Program-made: the position numbers and the translations under genes
Assembly: GCF_016801865.2 (NCBI RefSeq)
Contig: NC_068938.1
Span: forward strand, 64,058,817 to 64,122,816
Direction: 5' to 3'
Length of the DNA stretch: 64,000 bases
DNA from: Culex pipiens pallens
Taxonomy: Eukaryota > Arthropoda > Insecta > Diptera > Culicidae
Notes under the pieces: generated by a model
What the model was told of the DNA's origin: nothing
Database searches by the model: none
Seen by the model: the letters and a program-made list of their open reading frames with translations, nothing else
Shown: positions 1 to 11,613 of the stretch, piece after piece
Position numbering within the stretch: the first letter of the stretch is position 1
How the letters are laid out: each line of letters begins with the position of its first letter

Positions 1-1980
1 TAAACAACTTTCACTCTTCCACGCACAACCCACATAAACTATGAACGAGGAGTGAAAGTGAAACTGCTCCTGATGCCATGACACCACCGTCGTCGTCGTC
101 GTCGTCGTTGACTGCCGGCTGTTCAAGGCTTTCCCATCCTACCCCGAAACCTGCCAACATCAACAGTCAGCCATCGAATATCTCCTCTCTGCATCTCAGG
201 ACCAAAAACCACCATCCGCAGGGGCTTTGAGCAGCAGCAGCAGCAGCTTCATCTTCATCCCCTCGTTTCAGAGACAACATAAAACTAGGCTGAAGAGCCT
301 CAAATATGCTCTCCACAAACACACACAATATACTGGTGAAAGGCTTTACCTAGTGCCCACATCGGCTTTACACTTTTCGTCAATAGAATATTTATCTCAA
401 AACTGGGTTGGAAAGTGTTTTGGACCCTGATGTGAATTTAGTTTTAAGCCTCAACACAAGAAAAAGACTGAAGCTTAAAGCCAAAAATTTATTAACAATT
501 TATGCAACGTCCAAATGGAAATCTTATGAAAAATTCCTCAGACGCAAAAGGAAGACACCGACTTCATCTTGTCGAGGAAAAATCAGGAGGAGAACACTCT
601 TCTAGTTCTCCACCCCCTCCCTCCAGATCGCATTTTCAAGGGTGGCCTCTTCGGGGCGGAACGATCGCCAACCAAGTCAAAGTGGGTGCGTTTAGTAAGA
701 TGAAAACACTCAAGTTTTGTCCTTTTTTTCGAGAGGCTTTTGGCCTCTTGGATTTCGTTGCGTTGTACGAATTTTGGAGACAAAAATCTACTTTCAAGAA
801 AAGAGCCATTTTCAAAATTTTCTCTACTTAATATTTTTATGTCTTTGATAAATTATGAAAATCTGGTAACACTGACATAACATATCGAAACTTAAGTGAA
901 ATTTGTGAAAGTGAATCTTGGCTGGAGGTTTCAAATTAGGTCTTGTGACTTTACTGAATTCATTTCCTGCATAACCACAGGACATTTTTGAAGAATTAAA
1001 ATTAATGATTGTTCGATTTACTGTGAGCTTAATTTTGCTTTTTTTTGTCACAAATTAAAGAAAATCTTACGAGTTGTCATTACCATCAATTTATTTGTGT
1101 TTACATCAGTCATAATAAATATCAGCTAATTAAATAATTGTTAAATAACTTTATTACTTTTTGCAACATGAAACCAAACATCCAATAATAAATTCGAAAC
1201 CTTGTTAAATTTTCAAAACAAAATTCAAGTGGCACATTCGACTTGCAAAATGCAAGAAGAAATGGCACAAGAAAAAAAAGCCATTCTAGAGAGCAACCCT
1301 TAAAGCTTATAAAAGCATAAACAGCAGAAGGACGATCCATGTTGGCCTTCCCAGAGAGCTCTTGCTCTCCTGCTCGTGCTCATCTTCTACGAAAGTCAAC
1401 TTTTCGCCCAAAAGATGAAGAGTGTCCCCAAAAGCTGAAAACCAAAGGGGAAGGAAGCGGGGCAGGGGTACTGAAAGTTTTTCTCCATCACATCTCGGTG
1501 CCATCACACGCAATTCACGCAACGCCAGGGAGGCAGGCCACCCCGGCTCGGAGTTGAGGGACTTGACGCAAAAATAGAAGTTTTCAAGCCACCGGAGACC
1601 GAGCGATAGTGCCTAACCCTGTTTTTCATCGTGGCCCCAGCATTTTTTGGAGGCCCAGATGCGACTCGGTGATCCTTGGCTTCCAGTCGTCTTTGGGAAG
1701 GGAAGCTGGGGTATTTTTCTTTGTTTTTCAGGATTATCTTGAAAAATGGGTATTTTACTGCAGCTAAATCGGTTGAGCCCTCGCTTGAATATAAAAAAAA
1801 ACAGTTTTGACTCCGTCCCATTATTCTTCAAAAATCCTTTTTCAAACTATGCTATCGATACATGCAAAAACTCTAATATTAATATTTAATATTTTTATCG
1901 TCAGTTAAGACAAAATAGACAACTTGCGCTTAAAAATCTTTAACAATCGATTTCATGAAAATTTCAACGTGAAATGCAGA
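1..1980. other. Unique, gene-free DNA with short trinucleotide tracts
   Basis: No open frame here looks like a conserved protein. A CGT tract lies at about 88-109 and a CAG tract at about 230-247. The motif GAAAGTGAA occurs at 54-62 and 907-915. Positions 1340-1560 are GC-richer than their surroundings and hold open frames on both strands, none recognised. Probably intronic or intergenic host DNA. Confidence 0.5.
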
Positions 1981-3848
1981 TAAAGGAGAATGGGCAAATT
2001 TGGTCCAAGAATGTACACGAACGGGACCAACTTTTTTCGAAAGATCTCGGCGAGACATGAAAAAAAGTCTTCTGGACTAACTCTCTAAACCCCGGGGTTC
2101 AAAATTTACATGCTGTTGAAGTTTGAGCATTTTTGGTTAAAATGTACAAAAAATCGAATTTTTGCTATTTCTAAAATTATTTATAAAATCTTTGTTTCAT
2201 TATGGATTTCGATTTTCTTGACTTCATTCGACGCGTATCAGCAAAAACTATGAGTTCTGATATGTCTTAGCATGATTGAAACATGATTTCTCTTGTTTTT
2301 ATCCGTTTGAACCATTTGTGCAAGAGGCATCCCATAGAAACAAGTCGAAACTTCAAGGTTTTGAAACCGGATCCGACCCAGACTGCTTCAGTGAGTATGG
2401 AAGGCTTCAGTGCAATGTTGTAACAACTTATTGGGATGGTCTGAGTCATCCGAGAACTCCTTGGAGTTAAGACCGGTGAGTCTACCGTCGTAACAAGCAA
2501 GATGTCGGCGGTTTTTGACCACGGATCATACCCGCATGGCTTCAGTGAGTATGGTAGACTACTATGCTGATTTGTTGGAGTATCCTGGGTTCTCCTAGGA
2601 CTCCCTGGAGTTAAGATCTGTGGGTCTACTACCGTAACAAGCAAAATGTCGACCGGTTTTGACAATGGAACATACCCGCATAGCTTCAGTGAGTGTGGTA
2701 GACTACTTTGCTAATGTGTTAGGATGTCCTGGGTCATCCAAGGACTTCCTGGAGTTATGATCTGTAGGTCTACGGCTGTTACAAGGACTCCCTGGAATGG
2801 TCCAGAACATCCCAATATAACAGCAATACAGTCTGCCATACTCACTGAATCTTTGCGGTTATGATGCGCGGTTAAAAATCATCAACCTTTTTCTTGTTAC
2901 AGTGACCCAAATATCTAAACTCCAGGGAGTCCTAGGATGACCAAAGACATCCCAAGACATTAACAAAGCAGTCTACCAAACTGTCTGAAGCTATGCGTGT
3001 ATGTTCCGGGGTCAAAAACCGACGACCTCTTGCTTGTTTCGGCTGTAGCTCCACAGATCATAACTCCAGGGAGTCCTTGGATGACCCAAGACATCCTAAC
3101 ACATTAGCAAAGTAGTCTACCGCACTCACTGAAGCTATGCGGGTATGTTCCGTTGTCAAAACCGGTCGACATTTGGATTGTTACGGTAGTAGACCCACAG
3201 ATCTTAACTCCAGGGAGTCCTAGGAGAACCCAGGACACTCCAACACATCAGCATAGTAGTCTACCATACTCACTGAAGCCATGCGGGTTTGATCCGTGGT
3301 CAAAAACCGCCGACATCTTGCTTGTTACGGCGGTAGACTCACCGGTCTTAACTCCAAGGAGTTCTCGGATGACTCAGACCATCCCAATAAGTTGTTACAA
3401 CATTGCACTGAAGCCTTCCATACTCACTGAAGCAGTCTGGGTCGGATCCGGTTTCAAAACCTTGAAGTTTCGACTTGTTTCTATGGGATGCCTCTTGCAC
3501 AAATGGTTCAAACGGATAAAAACAAGAGAAATCATGTTTCAATCATGCTAAGACATATCAGAACTCATAGTTTTTGCTGATACGCGTCGAATGAAGTCAA
3601 GAAAATCGAAATCCATAATGAAACAGAGATTTTATAAATGATTTTAGAAATAGCAAAAAATCGATTTTTTGTACATTTTAACCAAAAATGTTCAAACTTC
3701 AACAGCATGTAACTTTTGAACCCCGGGGTTTAGAGAGTTGGTCCAGAAGACTTTTTTTCATGTCTCGGCGAGATCTTTCGAACAAAGTTGGTCCCGTTCG
3801 TGTACATCCTTGGACCAGCTCCAATACAAATTTGCCCATTCTCCTTTA
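1981..3848. repeat. Large foldback (inverted-repeat) element with internal sub-repeats
   Basis: The first half returns as its near-exact reverse complement in the second half, around a centre near 2915. The outer edge of each arm reads TAAAGGAGAATGGGC. Inside the arms, blocks of roughly 145-165 bp recur, each carrying a CTTGTTAC segment, a TAACTCCAGGGAGTCC-like segment and CACTGAAGC. The two arms hold near-identical 132-codon open frames facing outward (2267-2665 minus, 3153-3551 plus); the mirrored frames follow from the inverted repeat and need not be genes. I see no transposase. It behaves like a foldback or long-TIR MITE. Confidence 0.85.
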
Positions 3849-4118
3849 TAATTTTTCAGAAACTTTATAAAATCACACTTCATGAAAAGAGTAGAGATCT
3901 CAATTTTTAGGGAAATTTGGGCAAAATGGAATAATTTCATTACGTGACATCCAGGGTTGTTAAAATATCAAAATATCAGCTCTCAGCAACTACAATTATC
4001 CCGCCTGAATATTCATGCATCAAATACAACTGCTCTTCTCTCTTCATTGAAACTCTCAGCGCCGAACATAGCCGAACACGTTTTCGTGTTTACCCACTCG
4101 CGATTGACATTTTCCTTT

Positions 4119-5216
4119 CCCAAGTAACATTTTTAAACCAACTAGCCACCACCAAGTTTTATTGAGGTTTTATTGTAGCATCTTGATTGCTTAATAGTTT
4201 TATTTGGGCATTCACCGCAACCAACAAGCAAGAGCTAATTAATGAGTTCTAACAGGGTTTTATGCCTCGGACATAAAACCGGGTGGAAATAAAAGCCGAC
4301 TGGCTTTCAATAAGGTTTTATGAAAGTTTTAATAGAGGATTGAAAACCAGATGGCAATGCCATGCCAAACGGTTTTATGGCATGCTTTGTTAAAACCTAG
4401 GGTGTTGTAGCTGTCAAGTGCCATTAGGCATGTAAAAAGCTAACTTAAAACCATAAGCTCCCAAGAGAGCAATTATCGCAGCCAAATAGCAGTGCATAAA
4501 TATGGCGCTAAACGCGTGCTCTGATTGAATATGATTGACCACCATCTTGATTTAAAAAATGAAAAACTGAAAAATTTGATCTAAATTTGATGAAAACACA
4601 CATTTATGCTGAATTTCTGATATGATTAATATAGCAATAGATGTTTAAAAATATTTTGAACATTTTTTTCAAAGAATTGCAATAAAATATGTTTTTACAA
4701 TAAACACTATGATTACAAAATATTGATTTTTGATGAAGCGAGTTGCATTTTTTGGCTCTAAATCCCCTACGTTTATCAATAAAATTTCAACCGCAGCTGA
4801 ATTTGAGCCATCAATTGCGAGAAATAAGTAAAGTAAAAATTATTTGGATTACCTTTAATATCTATTATTTATCATCGCCATTTTTGACAACCATCTCCAT
4901 AATTTCATTTGGCAAGACGAAGACTTATTTTTGCCAAAATAAAACCTATTTGGCATAAGACGTTTGAAGACGTATGAAATGTCATTTTTCCATAACTCCT
5001 GACTAGGTTTTAACAAAGGTTTTATCAAGGCTTTGAGGATGTTGTTAGGATTCAGTTGTAAAGCCTTGAACTCCTATGTAGGTTTTATAAATAGGCCCTA
5101 ACAACCTTTTGCGGAGGTCCTTTTGGGTTTTAAGTGGGGTTTATCAAGGTTCTGGGGAGTTTGTTACGACTAAGGGGTTTTAATGTTGGTTTTGGCTGAT
5201 AGGTTTTATAGCGGTT
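4119..5216. repeat. GTTTTAT-rich interspersed repeat beginning CCCAAGTAAC
   Basis: The left end CCCAAGTAACATTTTT matches the terminus of the small MITE at 31550. The body is full of GTTTTAT/ATAAAAC words. The part around 4836-5093 returns in reverse complement at 23511-23535 plus 24461-24720, where another element interrupts it. The right edge is not defined by an inverted repeat, so the end given is approximate. No coding function is evident. Confidence 0.6.
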
Positions 5217-5509
5217 GTGACAACTTTGATAAAGCCTAAAATATTACTATGGTTTCTCTCTCATTCCCGCTTCCACGATCATCCTACCGCAATAGCGTTT
5301 AACCACAAAAGTCGCTACAAAACCAATTTCGCAAACGCAGTTTCACGGGACGTCATGCGTGGTCGGCTCCTAATCACCATCTCGCGTTCTCTCATTGCAG
5401 TTTTCGGAGAGATTAAGAGACTCAGCGGTCCGAATGTTTCAATTTTAATAAAATTCTAGCAAATTTCCATTTTCATCATTGATTTCTCCATACACGTCTC
5501 ATACAAATT

Positions 5510-5670
5510 TAGATGCTGTCCTTATAAAAGTGCTTTGCAAAATCGGTATCTTGAGGATTTTTTTTTAGGTTGTGTCTTCGCCCGAGTTGTAGGTTATGGC
5601 TGAGACTATTAAGAAAAATAGTTACACGGGAAAAAATGCCATTTTTCAAATTCAAAAGCTTAGTTAAGCT
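5510..5670. repeat. Half copy of the 7455-9055 palindrome family
   Basis: The segment carries in order the words seen in one arm of the 7455-9055 palindrome: a CATACAAATTT block, a 'rule' block around CGGTATCTTGAGGA, then a GAGTTGTAGGTTATGG block and an ACACGG end. It is diverged and lacks the second arm. A similar half copy lies at about 52985-53125. Confidence 0.5.
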
Positions 5671-6234
5671 TAATTTTTACCACATTTTTATTTTTTTTTC
5701 CAAAAATCATTTTTTAATATAAAATTGAATTTTGAATCAAAAAGTACTTTTATGATTTTTTTTTTGATAAAATGATCCTTGGCCACAATTTTCTTTTTTG
5801 TACATTGTTGATCCGAATTGTAATTACAAAAGGCGAGTTTTTCTGACCGCTACCTATTCGGCCCTCACTGTTTAATCGATGATATATTAAAATTAATGAA
5901 CCGATTTTTAATTTAAAAAACTTAAACTCGTGTAAAATTTCTCAACCTCCTGAAAAAAATATTTAAAGATTTATAAAATTGAGACTTACATTTCAACAAG
6001 GCTAAATAATGGAAGCGTAATGAGTTATTCTTAAGAATTGATTTTTTCAGAGATTTTTATTTTGGTATTTTTGGATTTAGATGAAATTTGTCCATGCATG
6101 TCTTATGCCAAAAAAAAAAACATTTTGCATCATAACTTTTTTCGGGTGCGGAACATTTCGCCTATGGTCGTTTCGCCGAATGGGCATTTTGCCGATTGAA
6201 AAAATGACCTAAAACGGATCGTGAAGAGTGAATC
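5671..6234. other. AT-rich spacer, nothing recognised
   Basis: Long A and T runs and no open frame of interest. The words GAACATTTCGCC, CGTTTCGCCGAATGG and GCATTTTGCCG near 6150-6195 suggest a decayed repeat. Confidence 0.4.
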
Positions 6235-6382
6235 AGGCTGGTACAAATTTTATTAGAAGTTTTTGTTACTCATTCCCCTCATCTTCCTTTCTACGTTGAC
6301 CCGAAAAATAAGTTGGCAAAAAAATATTTTTTTTTCTGAAAACTTCAAAATTTCAATGGATATTTATGAGCAAACAGCTTAA

Positions 6383-6743
6383 TCAAACCATCCACATAAA
6401 CGACCCCCGGGTCTTTTGTGGTCTCTATTGCAAGTTTCTGCTCGAACCTCTTTTTACTCCAAGGAACCTTCCACCCCAGTGTTTGGACTGACGACCTTTG
6501 GATTGCGAGTCGAACCGCCGCCAGCGATTCCACCGGAGTAGGCTTGGTTTGGTGTGTTGTTTGTACTTATGGCATGGAGACGACTCCTACACCTGGAATG
6601 ACTTAACGGCCTAACAACCAAGGCCGGGACCGACATTTTACTTCCTCATCCGATGGAAGGTTGCAGCAGATGGGAATCGAACCCAGAATCACCCGCTTAC
6701 AAAGCGGACAGCGTAACCATTCGGCCACGCACTGCCACAGCAC
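6383..6743 (-). mobile_element. tRNA-headed SINE with 14-bp target duplication
   Basis: The direct repeat AGCAAACAGCTTAA flanks it exactly at 6369-6382 and 6744-6757. Read on the minus strand, it starts with a tRNA-like head (6664-6737), continues into an unrelated body, and ends with a 3' segment GGATGGTTTGATT that resembles sequence near 21418-21445, perhaps a tail shared with a LINE. Transcription would be by RNA polymerase III from the A and B boxes in the head; movement would rely on a LINE enzyme. The 14-bp duplication is seen directly; the SINE class follows from the head. Confidence 0.85.
6664..6737 (-). ncRNA. tRNA-like head of the SINE (anticodon-like TGT)
   Basis: On the minus strand, the A-box-like GTGGCCGAATGGTTACG and B-box GGTTCGATTCC are present. 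A 4-bp stem CCGC/GCGG closes the loop TTTGTAA, which would place TGT as anticodon. It sits inside a repeat with target duplications, so I treat it as a SINE promoter and not as a working tRNA gene. Confidence 0.75.
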
Positions 6744-7195
6744 AGCAAACAGCTTAAATCAATTTTAAATGCGTTCCTGTGCATTTAGAATCATTTTAAG
6801 CATGTTTGGGTTGATTTGAAAATCGTCTGAATCTTTGAAAATTTTCGATGTTTAGTATCGCAAAAAGTTTTTTTTCGCAAAAATTTTTGTTTTCGTCAAA
6901 TCTTACACTTTTTGAAAACTATTGATTGCCAAACAACTAAATTAGTGTAGTTCAAATGTTGAGACGATGGCTTTTTATTTTTTTTTGTATTTGTTTGCCC
7001 CCATCGACGAGCTTAAGTACAAAAACTTTGAAAAATATTTGCATCGGCCGAAGTAGTTCAAAATATTTTAAAATACATTTTTTTTCTCTCCTCGAATATG
7101 ATTCGATTTTTGTACAGTTAAAACATGATTTTATTCATTTCTAAGAGTTCTTGCATTTTTTTTTCAAAATGGTCAGTTCTTTCAAAATGAATATG

Positions 7196-7389
7196 TGTGT
7201 GTGGTCCAATCCAATACCCGCTAACCAGTAGCGATATTATGGGAAAGTATAATTTGTATCAGACTTTGTATATGCCGAATGCTGATACAAATTATCTCAG
7301 TCCCGGGTATTAGGTCGTGATAGCCCTCGCGCTGCTTCCAATGACCCGTTTCAGAATGACAGAGCTCCTTGCGGTCCAATTTCGAGGTC
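7196..7389 (-). mobile_element. Short CA-tailed retroposon with 22-bp target duplication
   Basis: A perfect 22-bp direct repeat (7174-7195 and 7390-7411, key word TTCTTTCAAAATG) brackets it. On the minus strand it ends in a short CA run against the duplication, as a retroposon tail would. No tRNA-like box was found, so it may be a 5'-truncated LINE or a SINE of another origin. It contains an internal inverted pair around GATACAAATTAT. Confidence 0.75.
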
Positions 7390-7454
7390 CAGTTCTTTCA
7401 AAATGAATATGCTTATAAAAAAATGTAGGTTTGCACTTCTAAAAAAAATTAGGT

Positions 7455-9055
7455 AATTTTCCATACAAATTTGGCAGCTGTCCATACAAAAACGATGCAT
7501 AAAAATTCAAAAATCTGTATCTTTTGAAGGAATTTTTTGATTGATTTGGTGTCTTGGGCAAAGTTGTAGGTATGGATATGGACTACACTGAAAAAAAAAT
7601 TTGACACGGTAAAAATTTTTTGTGATTTTTTATTTAACTTTTTGTCACTGAAACTTGATTTGCAAAAAACACTATTTTTATTTCTTTTTATATGTTTTAA
7701 AGGACATAAAATGCCAACTTTTCAGAAATTTTCAGGTTGTGCAAAAAATATTTGACCGAGTTATGCATTTTTCAATCAATACTGATTTTTTTCAAAAAAA
7801 CGAAATATTGGTCGCAAAAATTTTTCAACTTCATTTTTCAATGCAAAATCAAATTTGCAATCAAAAAGTACTGTAGAGAAATTTTGATAAAGTGCACCGT
7901 TTTCAAGTTAAAGCCATTTTTAAGTAACTTTTTTGAAAATAGTCGCAGTTTTTAATTTTTTTAAATCAGTGTACATGTTTGCCCACCTTAGAAAGGCATT
8001 GCCATACAAAGGTTTAAAAACAGGAAAATTGATGATTTCTAAGTCTCACCCAAACAACCCACGATTTTCTAACGTCGATATCTCAGCAACTAATGGTTTG
8101 ATTTACAATGTTAAAATATGAAACATTTGTAAAATTTCCGATCTTTTCGAAAAAAATTTGTTTTCAAAATTTTTAAACCAAGACTAACAATTTAAGAGGG
8201 CGTAATATTGAATGTTTGGCCCTTTACAAATGTTAGTCTTGATTTAATTTTTTTTAAATGTTGTTTTCGAAAAGATCGGAAAATTTCATGAATGTTTCAT
8301 ATTTTAACATTGTAAATCGGACCATTATTGCTGAGATATCGACCATAGAAAACGGTGGGTTGTTTGGGTAAGACTTAAAAAAGCATTAATTTTCTTGTTT
8401 TTAAACACTTGCATGGCAATATCTCAGCAACTAAGGGTCGTATTAACAAAGTTCAAAATCACAAAATATAGAGAATTTTCTCAGCTTTTCGAAAATATTT
8501 TTTGCAAAAGTGGGCAAACATCTGCACTTATTTAAAAAAATGAAAAACTGCGACTATTTTTAATAAAGTCACCTGAAAATGGATTTAATTTGAAAACGAT
8601 GCACTTTGTCTAAATTTCACTAAAGTACTTTTTGATTGCAAATTTGATTTTACATCGAAAAATGAAGTTGAAAATTTTTTGCGACCAATATTTCGATTTT
8701 TTGAAAATAATCAGTATTGTTTCAAAAATTCATAACTCGGTCAAAGATTTTTTGCACAACCTGGAAATTTCTGAAAAGTTGGCATTTTATGTCCTCTAAG
8801 ACTTATCAGAAAATGAAAAAAAAAAAAAAAAAAAAAGTGTTTTTTTGCAAATCAAGTTTTAGTGACAAAAAGTTAAATAAAAAATCACAATTTTTTTAAT
8901 GTGTATCATTTTTTCCTAGTGTAGTCCGTATCCATACCAACAACTTTGCCCAAGACACCAAATCGATCAAAAAATTCCTTCAAAAGATACAGATTTTTGA
9001 ATTTTCACACAGCGTTTTTGTATGGACAGCTACCAAATTTGTATGGAAAATTATA
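7455..9055. repeat. 1.6 kb palindromic (MITE-like) element
   Basis: Arms 7455 to about 8210 and about 8240 to 9055 are reverse complements. Shared marks are TCCATACAAA near the ends, CACCAAATCGATCAAAAAA, GCCCAAGACACC, and TTAAAATATGAAAC near the centre. The centre near 8225 has the CGTAATATTGAATG block. An A run at about 8817-8835 interrupts the right arm. No protein is encoded. Confidence 0.8.
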
Positions 9056-9059
9056 TGGA

Positions 9060-11613
9060 CAAACTAATGATGCAAAATGGCTTCAAATACAAAAATTAAA
9101 ATTGAAGAAAAAATACCGATTTCGTAGAGAATTGCTCATAAGTATCCATAGCATCGTTGCTTCCTATATTGATAGACGGAAACACATGGAAATTGGTGGA
9201 ATATAATTCAGAAAAAATTATCTCCTCTTCCTCTTTTTCCATCATGTTCGCTTTTCTTAGCAAGGCTTTTCAGTAATAAATCATGTCTCAATTCAATCTA
9301 TAATTTTTAACCCATGTTGTCCCAGAAATTTTCCGAAAAGAAAATTCCGAAGTGCATATACAGCTTTAAGTAGAGATGATTCATGGCAGGGCTGCCAGAT
9401 CTTCAAAGTTTATCATAAATTATCCTATCCCTGGACAACTATGAACAGTAAGACACAAAACTATACATACCTTTGATTCATGAAATCCTGTTATAAAATT
9501 GATTGTAAATTTTAAGTTATTAGAAAATTACTCATAACTTAAGATAAAGTTGCCAGATTTGCGATATTTTTCGAATAAATTTCTTCAAAGAAAAAGGTTT
9601 TTCGCGCAAAAGTGCATTTGGACTGTTTAGCCTATAGGGTTCATATTTTCAATAGAGAGCTATGAACGTTTTTTTTGTTCTTTAAAGATAAAATAAACAA
9701 AACATCCTCCAGTTTCCCCTATCCGTTGGGAAAAAAGCACCTAACTTGCAGGTTTCTCCGGGTGTAGCAGCATCCGAGATGAAATGGAAAACGGGGAGGC
9801 TTTTGAATAAACTATACCGAAACAGCATCAACAACGAGGAGACGCACCGCCCAAATTCCCTGGAAATGTGTCCGCATCAGGAGGCTCAAACCAAAGAGCA
9901 ACTGCTGCTCCCCCTCTTTTCCCCCCTCGTTTTCTGTTGGTTTTGGGTCTGGGAAAAAAGTGGGGCTTTTCCTTTTTCGGTTTCAACTTTTTCCTTCTGG
10001 TGGTGGCGTTTTGCGGATGCCTGCATAGAAAACTAGTTTTGGGGTGACTTTTGGACCCCTTTCGACCGTTTTGAGGGGTTGGGAAAGCTTCTGAATGTTT
10101 CGTCCGAAACCGGTCGGTGGGAAAGGATGATGTTGTGAGGTTTGGTCCCAGAATGGGGTTTTATCAGGTTTTTTTGCCTAGTTTTTTTTTTGCTCGGGAA
10201 AGGTAGCCTTGCTACGAAATGATGAAACTGGATTAAAAAGTAGCCAACTTTACGTATGTGCGTGTCGAGAATGATGAAAAGTCTTTCTCTTTTTGCATCG
10301 AAATGAAGGTTGAATTCTTCATAACTCGTCTTACTGTGCAGAGAAGAATGGTTCTCTTATTTTTGGTGAGCACAAAATAGCTGATATTAGCCATATGTTT
10401 TTTTTTTTAATTTTCTCAATCATAATATTTATTTAAAAAGATTGACGATATAAATTTCAAAAGGAATCAATATTTGAAGTGATAGTTTCTATACAAAGGA
10501 GTTTGAGAAACCAATTATATTACATGTCTTGAAAACATTTTCAGACACATTCAAAATACCAACCAATTTCACCCTTTTCCATCGCCAAATGACTTCCAAG
10601 ACGCTACCCCGCGTCAAAACTCAAGAACTCGACGCAGACGAAATAAAATTATTTGCCTTTTCGTACTGCGCTCGTCAAGTGTTTTTTCGTTTTTCTTTCC
10701 TTTTGCTGCCAGCACCTCCAAAATGCAGCATAAAAAGCAACATTCCTCGAGTACCACCTCCCCTTCCCCTCGAGACACGGTCTCGGTCATGCTACATAAT
10801 TTCGTGCTAAATTATGCAACGAGACTGCAGCGAGACGCTCCTGAAGGATTACGAGTTGTTCTTCTTTCCACGGAAAATCTCTGTGAAATTAGTATTTTTG
10901 TACATTTCTTTTTGTCAATTCTCCTAATTGTAAGAACATCTGCTAAAAAAATGTTTTTCTTCTTCTTCAACAAATAGTGTTCTTGAACATTTTGTAGTTT
11001 TAATTTTTAAAATGATTTCCGACAGAACATAGAAAACAGAAAAACTTTGATACTGTGATTCACTGCCAAACCAGTTTGCAGTCAAGGGAGGGATCAAGGG
11101 GCGGTTTCCTTAAATCCCACCCTTCTGCATTTATTTTGCACGTGCAATGCAGTATTTATGTGTATTATCCACCCTCTTTTCCATGGGGGGCGCGCGAAAC
11201 CTGCAGTCTGAAAATTGTTTCCTCCTTGGGGGAATTTCACTTTCGGTGGGGCTGTCTGGTTGCAGTGCATTTTGAGCTGTTTTATATTTTTCATTTTCTT
11301 GGTTTGATTATGAATTTTAAAAGCGCAAAAAAAGAAACTGTTTTTAAATATTACTTTTTTTACATGGAAATTTTTCCGCTAAACATTCGAGCAATTCCAG
11401 CTCAAAACAGTATTATATCAGGTACTTTTGTACTCGACCCCCTCCGATTTCAATGAAACTTTGTAGACGCTTTTTGGATGATTTTAGCGTCACGTACTTT
11501 ATGGATAAAGCCAGAGAATTTGAGCGATTTTGCAAACATAAGCAAATTTATGAAAATAACAAGATTCATAAAATAACGTGTATTAGCTAAAGTTAAAAAA
11601 ATGAAAAAGATTG
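9060..11613. other. Mostly unique DNA, no gene recognised
   Basis: 9720-10190, 10540-10900 and 11050-11290 are less AT-rich than the rest and hold open frames of 84-133 codons, most lacking any recognisable domain. The phrase GCTGCCAGATCTTC near 9391 resembles the tandem repeats at 37950 and 54470. I see no promoter or splice structure that ties these frames together. Confidence 0.45.

Larger units (their letters stand above)
6235..7050. mobile_element. MITE of the 'AGGC...GCAAATATTT' family, split by a SINE
   Basis: The left side begins AGGCTGGTACAAAT and the right side ends with AAAATATTTGCATCGGCC, an inverted pair that matches the ends of the intact relative at 33154-33638. The middle shares the GCATTCCTCTGCG-like and GCCAAACAACTAAA-like words with copies at 33154 and 45226. 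A SINE interrupts it at 6383-6743. Non-coding. Confidence 0.65.

Noticed and set aside
2267..3551. Two near-identical 132-codon frames in mirror position
   Set aside because: They are created by the inverted repeat; no domain and no start context beyond the palindrome.
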